NCBI GenBank assembly: GCA_003952965.2
Contig: CM025852.1
Span: forward strand, 186,001 to 250,000
Direction of reading: 5' to 3'
DNA: 64,000 bases
DNA from: Morella rubra
Taxonomy: Eukaryota; Streptophyta; Magnoliopsida; Fagales; Myricaceae
Below the pieces are notes generated by a model that was given only the letters and a program-made list of their open reading frames with translations, did not search any database and was not told where the DNA came from. The position numbers were made by a program, and so were the translations under genes. Every line of letters starts with the position of its first letter. Position 1 is the stretch's first letter. Shown here one piece after another: positions 51,147 through 64,000 of the stretch.

Positions 51147-51757
51147 ATTACTGCAGTACTGCCTTCTTTAGAGGTTAATTTCATGTTTAATCAAGTGGGA
51201 CGGTATTGTATATAGATGAATTAATACCTGGGATTATGATGAGACCAAAAGAAACAAAAGGAGACTAGACTCGGAAGGGAATATATGAAACGTCTGGTAA
51301 AGTTGTGTAGCGAGTAGGGGGTGACCAGCTCGAGGTACCGAAAGCGAATTCCCCAGAGAACTGTGCAACTAAAGCGACCATACACGGGTTAAGAGAGAGA
51401 CACACCATCCCAATAAGAAGTTTTGCAGTTTCTAGTCGCTTTCATTTGCTGCATATTTGGCAACTTTCTTCCTACCATACTACGTACTGTACAGTTTCCG
51501 TGTCTCTTCGTAGAACTTTATTAGGGAGGGGAGGACAGAGGGTTTGGACTTTGGAGGATGTGTTTTGAATTTGTTTATGTGGGTGCATGCCTTTGTACGT
51601 CTCTTGTTGTCTTAAGGAGTGTCGGCAATAGCCTGGAGAGACGTTCGCGTGTAGATACTATTCACTCAGAGATCTCACATTAATCGGGATTCTTCTCTGT
51701 TCTCTCAGCTTCCCTCGTCGCTGTCTCTCTCTCTTTCTCTCTCTCTGTGCGCGTGTA

Positions 51758-51940
51758 ATGTTTATTATGACCTTTCTCTATCTCTTTTTCCCTCCCCTCG
51801 AAGTAACTATTCTTTCGACAAAGTTATTCGTTAAGGAATTCAGAAGGAAGCCCCGTGATTCCGTCGCTGACACCGACGTTATTTCCGATCGCACTCCTCT
51901 GCAGCTTCCTCTCAGATCAGAGATCGAGAGAGACAGATAA
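51758..51940 (+). CDS. Hypothetical 60-aa ORF (right arm copy)
   Basis: Mirror of the frame at 49860-50042 with an identical predicted product, preceded on the same strand by the CT-rich leader-like run at about 51720-51750. Function unknown and coding status doubtful, as for the left copy. Confidence 0.2.
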   Translation: MFIMTFLYLFFPPLEVTILSTKLFVKEFRRKPRDSVADTDVISDRTPLQLPLRSEIERDR

Positions 51941-54900
51941 AGAAAGAGAGAGAGGGTAGAGAATGTGTTCTCTCTCCCCCGGTTCCCAAGTGGGGGTGAT
52001 TAGTGAGTAAAGACTAAGAACCATTGGGAATTCTGACTACTAATTTTAATTCTCAAAACTAACTTTTGCTGTCTTCTATGAATCCGACATTTGCTTTGGT
52101 TTCTGAAACTTCGACGTGAGAATCTGGTCAACTACCCCTCGTGAATTTGCTTAGAAACCACAAAAAACAACCCTATTTCCAGTCCTCCCTGGACCTTTTT
52201 TCACGTGGTTTTTCTTTTTTTCCAACTTTTTGGTTAGCAACTTTGTCCACATTACAAGATTGTGTACCAAACTTGTGATTCACGACGATAGTAGAGCCCT
52301 CTTTCTAACTCGCAAGCATATCATTATTCCACATTTCATGGCAAGAACCTTGTAACTCATTAATACTCAATTCCCGTAAAATAATATCCAGATTAGCTAT
52401 GTTCTCTCCGGACGTCCAGGAAAGAGGAAACTAATTATGCAAGCTGCCTATAAGTTACAAACCCATCTCCATCACGCACGCTAAGATTTAATCCGTTCTT
52501 ATTTAACAGCAATAATTGGCATTTTCTGAAATTCTACCATAATCATATCAAAGAAGACTTAACAACCATGAACCTACCTTATTACTAATGGGTTAAGATC
52601 TCTCAGATATAAACAGTGGCCGGAACCAGGACTCAAATTAAGGGGGATAAACTTCAAAAGCGAAATGACAATTTTTTTTCCTATATAATGCAAAAAATAT
52701 CTTAGAATTAAAAAATTTTCCTACGTTAGAAGTATTAAACAACTCTTGGCTGAGTTTTTTTTTTTTTTATTTATTATAAAAATATGTCCATTATCTAAAT
52801 AAAACAAAACAAAACAAAACGAAAATTCATTAACCAATTCACTAATCAAAATCAAGAACAATAACCTTCAACAAATCACAACTAATTATGTATGAATAAA
52901 CAATCCCAAAATCCAATTTAGCATATACTTGATTAAGCAAAAATTTGTAACTTAAGTTTGCAAAGTGTCTTCATGGCTTTGACATGGGCAGTCAATTGAT
53001 TAACGTGAATGAATGCCCATATTTTCCTCATTACCAAAAAAAAAAAAGTTAGGATTTACTACCAAAAAAAAAAAAAAACCTAATGGGATGGGGCTTGGAA
53101 AATACTGAGATATGATTTTTAGAATCTCAATCACTATTTTCAGATAAAAAGTTGTTCCTTGTGTTATTATATCGTGACATAAATACTTAAATATAGTAGG
53201 AGACCTCAAATGGTTAATTCAATAATGAATACCGAAACTTTAAAGATCATCTTGTTGAGTTTCTGAGGTACTTCGCTTTAGGAATACTTGGAAAAATTGA
53301 TTTGAATAATTTGGAGCTGGTTAGTCACGCGACCCCCAATGGAAAATTCACAGACAAAATTTCGACATAAAAAGTATTCAAGTCCTTTCTTCTTCCCTTG
53401 GAAAATTATTAAATAGGTCAAAATTAGAGTAGGAAGTAAAAATATATTTGCGGCAGCTCCATTCCTCGCACATGCTTAGTCACAATCTATCTGTGTACTT
53501 CTCTCTCGATTAAAGACTATCTTAGAATGTATCTCGAAGCACTCGTCTGTACATCTGACGCGTCAACACTAAATTGGTGACCGACAGCTTTTGTTGTGAC
53601 AAGAAACCTCAGAGGTCAACTGCAACAAACATCTACCCAACTTTTCATCGCTCGAAGCAAAGTATCATTTTGAGAAGGAAGAAAATGTTCTCGTGTTTCG
53701 TCACAGGAACTAAGAAGCGACTTGAGAAGATAATCCAGTCCATCCTTTTGACTACTCTATTTGGGATGGGAGGATAGAGCCTACAAGGGAAGTACTTGGA
53801 ATTAGTTGAACACATTGCCGTATATCTAAGATTATCTGGGTTATATTTCATTTAAGACAAAACAATAAAAAATAGAAGCAGAATTTATTGGGGGGAACGA
53901 GGGTTGCCAAGCCAAGCCTAGAGAGTAACGCGGACGATGCGGTGAGCCAACAACACTCCCAATTGGTAGCATGTTTGCCGGAACTTGAAAGGAAAGGGAT
54001 TGTTGGCTGTTGGAGTTAATAAGGATGAAATAATTGCAAGAGCCAAAGGATGACGGTGATCCCTTGGTTGGAGCTATCGGAGCTTAAAGACACCGGAAGG
54101 TACATGTCCTCAAGTTCTTTCTGTCCCCATGGCACCTCTCTCTCTTTCTCTCTCTGTGTTTGGTTTTACCTGTGCAGGCGCCATGTGGTGTACTGACCTA
54201 CATACACTACATAGATTAGAATTATGGGACCCGGACATGTTGTCGTTGTCGGGACAGTTTGTAGAAATAATAGAAGAAGAAACAGAAGCGCCCCCACAAG
54301 CCAAGGGTATGTGATAGACACATTCGCTAGGAGGGAGGGCCAAATTAAAGACCACCGTCCTCTTAAACGTCACTCCCCCCTGCCCCTTGTTTGTAATGTA
54401 AATGCAATTGCAGGCCTTTGTAACGCGGTCATTAAAAGAAGTCTAAGAGTAACGTTTGCGATGAGATTCTCTGTAAGGATTCAGAGAGAGAGACTGGGCC
54501 TGCAAGATTTGTCCTCAATATGTGCTGTCGCGGTCCAAGTAAATGGCTTGGGTTAATTTTTTGACAGACAGAGAAATACAGCAAATGAAAAAGATCCCAC
54601 ATGACGGAGGATAGGACACGCTTATGGACCCACTTGGCAATGCCGTGGTCCATATCGTTTACAGCCACACACACACACATTCGACATTCGCAATCGGATT
54701 GTACTACCCTGAAAACGAAACATGGCTGATGGCTCCAAAGTGCTCCCTCGACCCAGACTCATACAGCAGAATATACGATATCACGGCCCATTTAACAGCG
54801 AGCCCCCAACTGAACAACGAACAGCTAGGTGAAGATAAAAAGCCCACTAGACTTTCCAAGATAATTTCAACATCTCAGAGAGTGATGAGGCATTGAGGCC

Positions 54901-55675
54901 AGGTCTTGTGGAGATATACCAAATGTGAGAAGGTTGCTTTCCCAGCGATGCAAAATACCCATTTGCAAATACATCGAATTATGCTACTAGCAAGGGCTTC
55001 CCCTAATTGTAGAGAAAATCCTGTTGAAAGGCAAATCAACCTCACGAGTCGCCTTCTAATGCAGATTGCTGAAACCAGGGGATAACTTCAATTTAACGAT
55101 CACCGAAAATATCTTTCTCAAGGCTTCTACGCTTCTACTGCAGTGTATTATTCCCCATCTCAGGCAGACCGAACACACCGTATCACGCATAGCCACGGAG
55201 AATAAGTTCCAGGAAGTAGACAGCAATCCCTCTACACTTATGTCAACCCTATAGTATATTTCCCCTCCCGCTCCCCTTCTTTTCCCCTTTTTCAGGTGGG
55301 AACAGACAACTTCATTCGAGTGAAAGGCCTTGTCTCGTCAAATTTAACAATGGCAAATTGGCCAGAAGCAATCTGCTCGCAAGTGTGTATTTAAGAATTA
55401 AAAGTGCAACCAAATAAAATATGCCAATAACGAAACAAAAACCAAGCTCTGCCACCAAATTCCACATTACTATGCACGACTTATAGTAAGAATATTCAGT
55501 TTAAGAGATCCCCATGTAAGATTTTCCAAAGGTAAAAAAAGGCAACGCAGCAGGCCATGCAAGTTTCTGTAAGGTCCAGGCCAGCTCACACCTACTTATT
55601 TACTCATATGAGGGCTTTAAGCATAATATATTCTCTACTGCAACATATTCTCCCTCATGTAGAAGAGGAGGCGAC
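51941..55675. other. Right-arm mirror of UBC 3' flank
   Basis: Mirror of about 46126-49859. The open-frame cluster reappears at 54110-55254. The run-length difference near 54160 (one arm reads an ACACAGAGAG tract with a shift) alters one frame end, as does the oligo-T tract near 53040. No gene is recognised. Confidence 0.45.
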
Positions 55676-57589
<1,914 letters not shown>

Positions 57590-60500
57590 CAGAAAATCGC
57601 CTGTCTCCGAAACTTCACTGGATCCTAGAATAAATAAACATACAAGAGAGGCCAAATCAAAACCCATTGAAGAAAAACGATTCCGTATGCTCAAGCTAAT
57701 CTGACACCCCTTACAACATATGGCTTTGCCACTCCACTCAGCAACAAAGTGGCAGCTAAAAATTGAAAATATGTCAACAAGATTGGATTTTTCTATTGCT
57801 TAATTCATCGAAACCTGCACATACTTATCACCAATTCAATTACTTTTTATCGCAAAAATGATCAAATAATCCATACCGCAAAGAGGGGTCTAAAATTGAA
57901 AATAAAAAAGTATTAAGGAATAAACACTAAATCCAAAATAAATATATAAATAATCTGAAATCGTCCGCAGGCACAGGACGATCTATTCAGACAGGAAACA
58001 TATTGAAATTAATATGTTGGTCAATATAGTCAATAAAGTAATTATAATAATTTAATACTGAATAACCTGTAGTCGTAGTATCACCCTTCTTGGAAAACGC
58101 AAGATTCTAAGCCAACAAATCCATCAACAAATATAAATAAACAAGCATCGAAGCAATAATCCAACCCTAAAACTTTTGGGGGAAAAAAAGAAAGCACCAT
58201 AATCGAACTGAGATAGAGGAGGAGAGAGGATGAGATATCTACAGACCTTTAGAGAGCGAGAGGGATTGGGGGGCCGAAAGGAGAGAGAGAGAGAGTCTCC
58301 GAGCGCTGCAGTGTGCGCGGAAGAGTGAATGGGTTGAAAGGTGGTGATGACGGGTGGCTGAAAATATATAAAAGAAAGAGAGCGAGGGGAAAGGGGAAGC
58401 GTTACTGTGTGAAAGTCGAGGCCTAGTGGCGGTGAGTCTGCGCCACGTAAGATAGAGTTTGGTTGTAAAATTTTAATAGAATTTTGTGTTTACGTTAAAA
58501 AAAAAAAAAAAAGAGAGGCGGTATTAGAATCAGTAAATAAGGAATAAAGGTAAAAATAAAATTTTGATGTGTTTTATAAAAGTAAAATTTTATTAATGTT
58601 TATTAAAATTTTTGATACACAGATACTGTGTAAGTGTTTTCTGTAATCTGCCCCGATTTCTTATTTTATTTTATTTTCTATTTTAATTTGTTTCCTGTCA
58701 AATAAAATACAACCGAAAAATATATTCTACTTTGGAAATAACCTATTATTTAAGGAAGTTCGGTTTCGAGTCAATAAAAAATAAAAGAGAGAATTTATAT
58801 TTACTCGGTGCGATTTTAAAAAAGAATTAAAAAAAATTAAATTCACTTAATTTTTGGCTGTTAGTATGGAAGAATTGGATTTTTATTGAATTAAGCAGAG
58901 TTGGTTCGATCCTGATTCTGTTTGGCAAATATGCTTTGCCATCCAACCTTTCTTGCTCGCCCCTTTAGTAGTGCACGTAGCCTGGTTCTATGAGATCTCA
59001 TGATTGGCAGAAGCTGATTTCCAGCACTACAAATGGAGTAAGAAGTCTCTTCGGATCTACTGCTTCTTAAGAGAACTGATTAGAATGCAACTCTCTCTCT
59101 ATGGGAGGAAAGGAATGGCAGAGCTTAGCTAGAGAAAAGTTCAAAGTGGAAGAACCCCCAACCTTTGCATGTCTCTAATTACTGAGTATAAACTCAATGC
59201 TAAGCATATAGGCATCTTAAGACAAATGTTTGTTTATCTCCCAAAGCATAGAAAGAGTCTTAAGACTTTCTTTTTGTAAAGCCAATGTAGATGTGAAGCT
59301 TTTTTGTCCTTCTCTCTCTGTCTCTGAGCCAATGGTTTGTTTGTAGATGCGAAGTTGAAAGATCAAGACGAACACTTTTTGACTGGGAAAGAAAAGAAGT
59401 ATTCCCTCTCAAGAGGACATGACTGGTGGCAAGAATGGCTGTAGAATGTACAACTTTCATTTATAAAGGCAGGCTTCCCGCCCTCAACTCTGCTTTCTTA
59501 ATGGTTCTGGTACGTCCCCACGAGATGACCTTGTTTGGTTCTCCTCTGCATTTTTAAAGCCAACGCTCTTTGTCCTTCGGCTTTATAAACAGCTTTTCAG
59601 AACGCTATATCAACAGAAGCGTCACCAAAGATAGCTGGTAGAATGGACTTGAATATTTAGAGGTGATGGCCCTTACTGTAACTCTAGGCTTAGGTACACT
59701 ATTTGGGAATCTGGGATGACATTCAACAGATTGAGATGCCTGCAGGCTGCAGTCATCCAGCAACGTTTTTGAACTGAGACGTTTCTCCGACCTTAACTAC
59801 TATGAATTATAGTCTTTTTCCCAAACTCCCCATGTTGTCTCGTTCTTTTTGCTAGCAATTTAGAACAGAATAAAGAAGTGATATCTGGAACTGGAAGATG
59901 AAGATCTGAACACCTTTTTGTTCTCTCCTCTTTGCAAGTCACAGAGAAATTAAAAGCCAAGAGAATCAGGGAAAAAAAGGTTCTCGTGAGAATCCAGCCA
60001 GAAAAGGTCTTCCTCACGCCAGAGTGACATTCATTGTATCCTAGTAAAACCAATGACAGCGATAAATGAAGAAAGACAACAAGAATAGACACATTCCAAT
60101 ACTATAATACATGACAGCCATAATCGAGAGTGAAGTTTGGTAACCCTTTCTCATTTGCTAAGCAAGAGAACAAGAAATGATTCTTCGATGTGCAAGACCA
60201 ACATACTTTTTTCTTTTCCCCGGTCTTTATCTTATTCGCCTTATTTGCTTCTTTCGTTGGTTTATGATTCGTTTGTTCTGGCACTTCACCTTTCCTAAAA
60301 GGTAAATCTTTTTTGCTAAACGTCCTAAAAGGTAAATCAAGCCGCACGTTTGTTATGAGCCAATCACGAGTGTGAAGTGGGTATTTTGGAGCCCCAAAAC
60401 GACGTGTATCCCATTGTCACTAATCCGATCATGACAATTTACTGCAAATTCCCACAAAGAAAAGACACCTGAGTGGCAAACGAATATCCCAAAGCATAAC

Positions 60501-62313
60501 TAAACGGGGGGCCACTTCCGCATCATTGAACGTAAACCGATCGAAGTGTAGATTGGTTCAATTTTATTTCGTGGACAAAAGAACTCGAGAAGGAATGCTA
60601 CAAATATCTGTGGGCCTGTATTCTTATTAGCGGGCTGAATAAATTACTAATATCTCTCGTGAAACACGATATCTCCTAAACTGCCCATTTTGTTACGCAT
60701 AAAACTTGTCATTGGGAGTCATTAATATACAGTCAATCCTCACACAGCTAAAAATGGCAGAGTAGAGTAAGCTTATCTAGGAGATTCTGTTTTGAACCGG
60801 GGACACCCGGGCAACAACTAGGTGCATCTCACTTTCTGCAGAATCAGTATCATGTCTTGTCATCAACAGATTTATTTGTTGTTTTATGTAAGGAATTTTA
60901 ATTATCTACCAATAAAGCTCTCTGCATTCTCTTCCACAGAAAAAGTGAAGACAATTTCCATCTAACGTGCAAGGAACAACATGTTCTGACCACTTTTGTT
61001 CTGCTTATTGGGTCTCCTAATCTAATTATCATAACCCAAAGAAATAATCTTTATCCTATTTTCTCGAGTCCCTTTCCGATTGACATCCATTCGTTTTTAC
61101 AATGTTTGTGAAAGTCAGCGAAGGCTGTTTTTGTTGGGAATATGAAAGTGCCTAGATCTTGAGGAGGACAATACGTGGTGGGCGGAGCACAAACATTGCT
61201 ACCAAATCCAATGAGACAACGACGAACGTTCGGAGACTGGTTAACAAACCCCACCACCACTTCATTTCCTCAACTTTAGCATAGATCTTTCGGAACCTCC
61301 GCAACATCCTTTTTGCACATATTAGCTTTCCAAGAAACTGCAGCTGTTGTTTCAGCTTGCTTGTTTCTCTCTCTTCCGGGGGTCTTTTTCTTTCTTTTTT
61401 TCCTCCTCTGACTCGGTTCTTTCCTTCATCGGTATGTTGATGATGCCTATTTTAAGGTTCGGTAACAGAAGCAATTTCCCAGTGTAGTTGTGGGTCTTGA
61501 AACCTACTGGTGCTTTTGATCTTGTCTGACTTTTCTGCAAGGGGAGCTGGGAAGAAGGTATGTACTTTGTTTGCTGGGCTATACCTCATATCTATCTCTT
61601 TCTCGTGCCTTTTCGTTTTTCTCTTTTCCAGTGGTAGAACTTTAAGGATTGGATCATTTTATCATTGAATCGCCACCGAGAATTCTAGCAGGGTTGTGAG
61701 GTGAGCTTTGCTTTCGGTTTGGTTGCTAGAAACGCAAGAAAGAAAAATGTAAAACTTTGAAAATTACTAATTTTCCTACATCTCCTCATCAACCAATTAG
61801 AGCATGATCAAGCCAAGAAATATTCAGCTAATTTAGGCTCTCCCCCATCGACGTGGAAAGGCTGAAATTCAACTTCATTGATTAGTCAATAGGGAAAAAG
61901 ATCGATCAAATTGTATATTAGCGTGAACATCAGCAGGGTGTATGTTCTGTGCTCCTACATATGTGTATGTCACCCATCTGAACACCGTCCATTCACATAT
62001 TACGATATGAGTCACAGCAGCCAGGAAGAGAGAATTCATAAAGTTGGTAGGAGTCGCAACTTAATGAGTTCTTGATCATAGCAGTGCTTAAGAATCCTTT
62101 GCCGGTTGGCTGTTCTTTTGCTCATCTGCTTGAACTGATACTGGCAGATTCACCTCATGGACTGAAATAACTAATCTGTCATTCTGCACAATTTGCTCCT
62201 TATCGTGCTGCAGGTACTTAGACCCTTTCTAACATTTTCGTTTTTATCCCTTTATATGGTTAGGCACATACTTGGTCAGTTTCCTGCGTCCCATTTCGTC
62301 TACTCAAGTGACA
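57590..62313. promoter_or_regulatory. Divergent interval UBC / CML21 (right arm)
   Basis: Mirror of 39491-44211, with the UBC TATA-like box at about 58364-58371 and the leader intron donor near 58247. The CML21 leader lies around 61360-61557, with a donor-like AAG|GTATG at 61558. The oligo-A run near 58498-58512 differs in composition from the left arm, which has a TTTTTTTTCTTTTTTTT interruption. Confidence 0.45.
60102..60347 (-). CDS. Small ORF with CCHC zinc-knuckle-like motif (right arm)
   Basis: Mirror of 41451-41696. It keeps the C-x2-C-x4-H-x4-C spacing (CWSCTSKNHFLFSC) and differs by one residue, Gly in place of Glu, just downstream. The same caution applies: no neighbouring retroelement domains were recognised and coding status is unproven. 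Confidence 0.28.
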   Translation of the reverse strand: MRLDLPFRTFSKKDLPFRKGEVPEQTNHKPTKEANKANKIKTGEKKKVCWSCTSKNHFLFSCLANEKGLPNFTLDYGCHVL

Positions 62314-64000
62314 ATGGGGAATATAGTGCGAAAAAAGGAATCACCTGAAAAGGTTTGCATACTGGAAACAAAACTTGAAGCAAAAGTTGTCGAAACTATG
62401 AAGCAACGAGCAGCCGCAGGAAGTAGCATGAAATCATTCAACAGCATAATCTTGAAATTCCCAAAAATTGACGAGAGCTTAAGAAATTGCAAAGTGACTT
62501 TTGAGCAATTTGGTGGGTAGTATTTTCTGTCCAGTTTTTTGTTGCACACTTACAATAGATGGATGATCGATCGTATTTTACACACATGGAGACTCTCTCT
62601 TTCTTTATATGTTCTATAGCTGCTTAGATATCTGAGTTCATCTTTTTTCCCTGTAGACGAGGATTCAAATGGCTCAATAGATCATGAAGAGTTGAAAAAA
62701 TGTTTCCTTAAGCTGGAAATTCAATTTACAGAAGAGGAAATCAAAGATCTCTTTGAGGCATGCGATATTAACGAGGATATGGGTATGAAGTTCAATGAGT
62801 TCATTGTACTTCTCTGCCTTGTCTATCTTCTCAAAGATGACCCAACTGTCCTTCATTCTGTATCCAGAAAATATTTGCTGTCTTTTGGTTTTGAGTTTCC
62901 TTTGGCAGGTATAGACCTAATATCATCTCTCTAAGAGAAGGGTGTCACCTTCCATATGCGTTATGCCTTTTCTACTGCTAAATTTCTTTTTGCTTTTTGT
63001 AGATAATCTATCTTTCTCACTGAATATCACTTCACTTAAAGAAACTAAAATTATCCTTTTTAGAGAAAGGGATATGCTTTCTTATGTGGAGAATTCCCAA
63101 TCCTTCTGTTGTATGACATTACTTTTGTACTTGTAGATATGTGGAACTAACATATGTCTTTCTCCTCATGGAGTACACATACGAGTACTTATGTCTAGAT
63201 TTGGTGGGCCCTGTATCTGAAAGATGTCAATATGTCTTTTTTGGTGGGTTGAATTTTATCCATCAACCAAAATTTGAAGAACTGCCAAAGAGCTTCTATA
63301 GAGTGACCTTTTTGTGGCCCAAAAACCTCAAACCACTGCTCAGTGTCAGTCAAGCGATGGTTAGATAATTTGAGTTATGTAAAAGATGCAGAGTAGGAGA
63401 TTAGCATTCGGCCATCCTGGCTTCTCCAACTGGCATCTTGAATGGATCTGTTCTCCAGTAATACTGCTCTTTTCTTTTTTCTTGGAAACCTTGACATTGC
63501 TAGAAATCAAGCATGGGGATGCCCAAACTGGAGGCCACAATTGAAACATTGGTAGATGCATTCGTCTTCTTGGACAAGAACAAGGATGGTTATGTCAGCA
63601 AGAGTGAGATGGTGCAGGCCATCAATGAAACTACATCCGGAGAGCGTTCTTCTGGACAAATAGCCATGAAAAGATTTGGTAAGCTCTCTCTCACGCTCTC
63701 AGCATTAACAGAGATAAGGCTCATATGCTTAATATGTTTTGACGCATGGTAGCAGATGATTCATGGCGGTACATTTGCTGGTCAAACTGGATTGTATAGT
63801 TTTGTTAACTGTTTAAGGAACTTAGAAATCAAAGCGAAATTGATGTGCATTGCTTGAAGATCTAAGTTCCATTGGTTTGATAAGGAGTGCAATTGCTCGT
63901 AGATCTTTTTGCAGTATTGTAAATGACTTTCACAGGGATACTCGTGCTTGATGAAAACCAAACATTCTGAATCCTGACATGCTATGTCAATGATGGTGGA
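62314..64000 (+). CDS. CML21: CML21-like EF-hand protein (right palindrome copy), cut by window end
   Basis: Exons 62314-62512, 62657-62859 and 63504-63678 are present with intact GT-AG borders and the same phases as the left copy. They encode residues 1-192, including EF-hands 1-3. The fourth exon, which lies at 37596-37711 for the left copy, would fall about 90 bases beyond the window end if the repeat continues. Whether this copy is complete cannot be judged here. The product matches the left copy over the shared exons. Confidence 0.9.

Overview
This is plant nuclear DNA, almost certainly from a woody eudicot (rosid-like, lineage not determined). The genes are split by many GT-AG introns, and the protein families are plant-specific: an F-box/actin-related protein, a PLS-class PPR protein, LORELEI-like GPI proteins, and Sec14-nodulin proteins. 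Intergenic DNA is AT-rich with small MITE-like insertions and CT-rich leaders. No bacterial, organellar or rRNA features were seen.

Layout from left to right: ARP8 (+, 758-8735, 12 exons); an intronless E-class PPR gene (-, 9331-11037); an LLG1/LORELEI-like gene (-, 11620-13838); an SFH-type Sec14 phosphatidylinositol transfer protein gene (-, 16484-20451); a MITE-like fold-back; a run of exactly 1000 N (23445-24444); an intronless three-TM protein of unknown function (+, 24486-25163); TEX1/THO3 (-, 26083-29217); a STAR-type KH RNA-binding protein (+, 30660-36498); a CML21-like four-EF-hand protein (-, 37596-39490); and a UBC30-like E2 (+, 44212-46125). From memory, this gene set matches two Arabidopsis blocks derived from one ancestral segment: At5g56130-At5g56180 (TEX1, KH, UBC30, SFH, LLG1, ARP8) and the At4g264xx block (LORELEI, CML21, KH). 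The genes are housekeeping or signalling genes kept together by descent. They are not an operon-like pathway.

The most unusual structure is a giant near-perfect inverted repeat filling the right 40% of the window. Bases 37805-50653 reappear reverse-complemented at 51147-64000 around a 493-bp unique spacer centred near 50900. The CML21-UBC pair is therefore present twice, as mirror images. The two arms differ only by scattered single-base changes and 1-3-base indels. The right arm is still matching when the window ends, so the full length is unknown. It could be a young palindromic duplication, or an assembly artefact that joined two alleles (or a read and its complement) head to head.

The left half has several smaller recent duplications that hit exons. 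An 872-bp tandem duplication in LLG1 gives two identical copies of a phase-symmetric 57-bp exon. A 581-bp tandem duplication in ARP8 leaves a garbled partial copy of exon 10. A duplicated segment at the start of SFH gives two copies of its 7-nt first coding exon, next to an apparent 41-nt (mod 3 = 2) deletion that breaks the frame in exon 2. The density of fresh duplications, the indel-type noise and the fixed-size gap all suggest a long-read scaffold assembly. Each duplication needs read-level confirmation before it is given a biological meaning.
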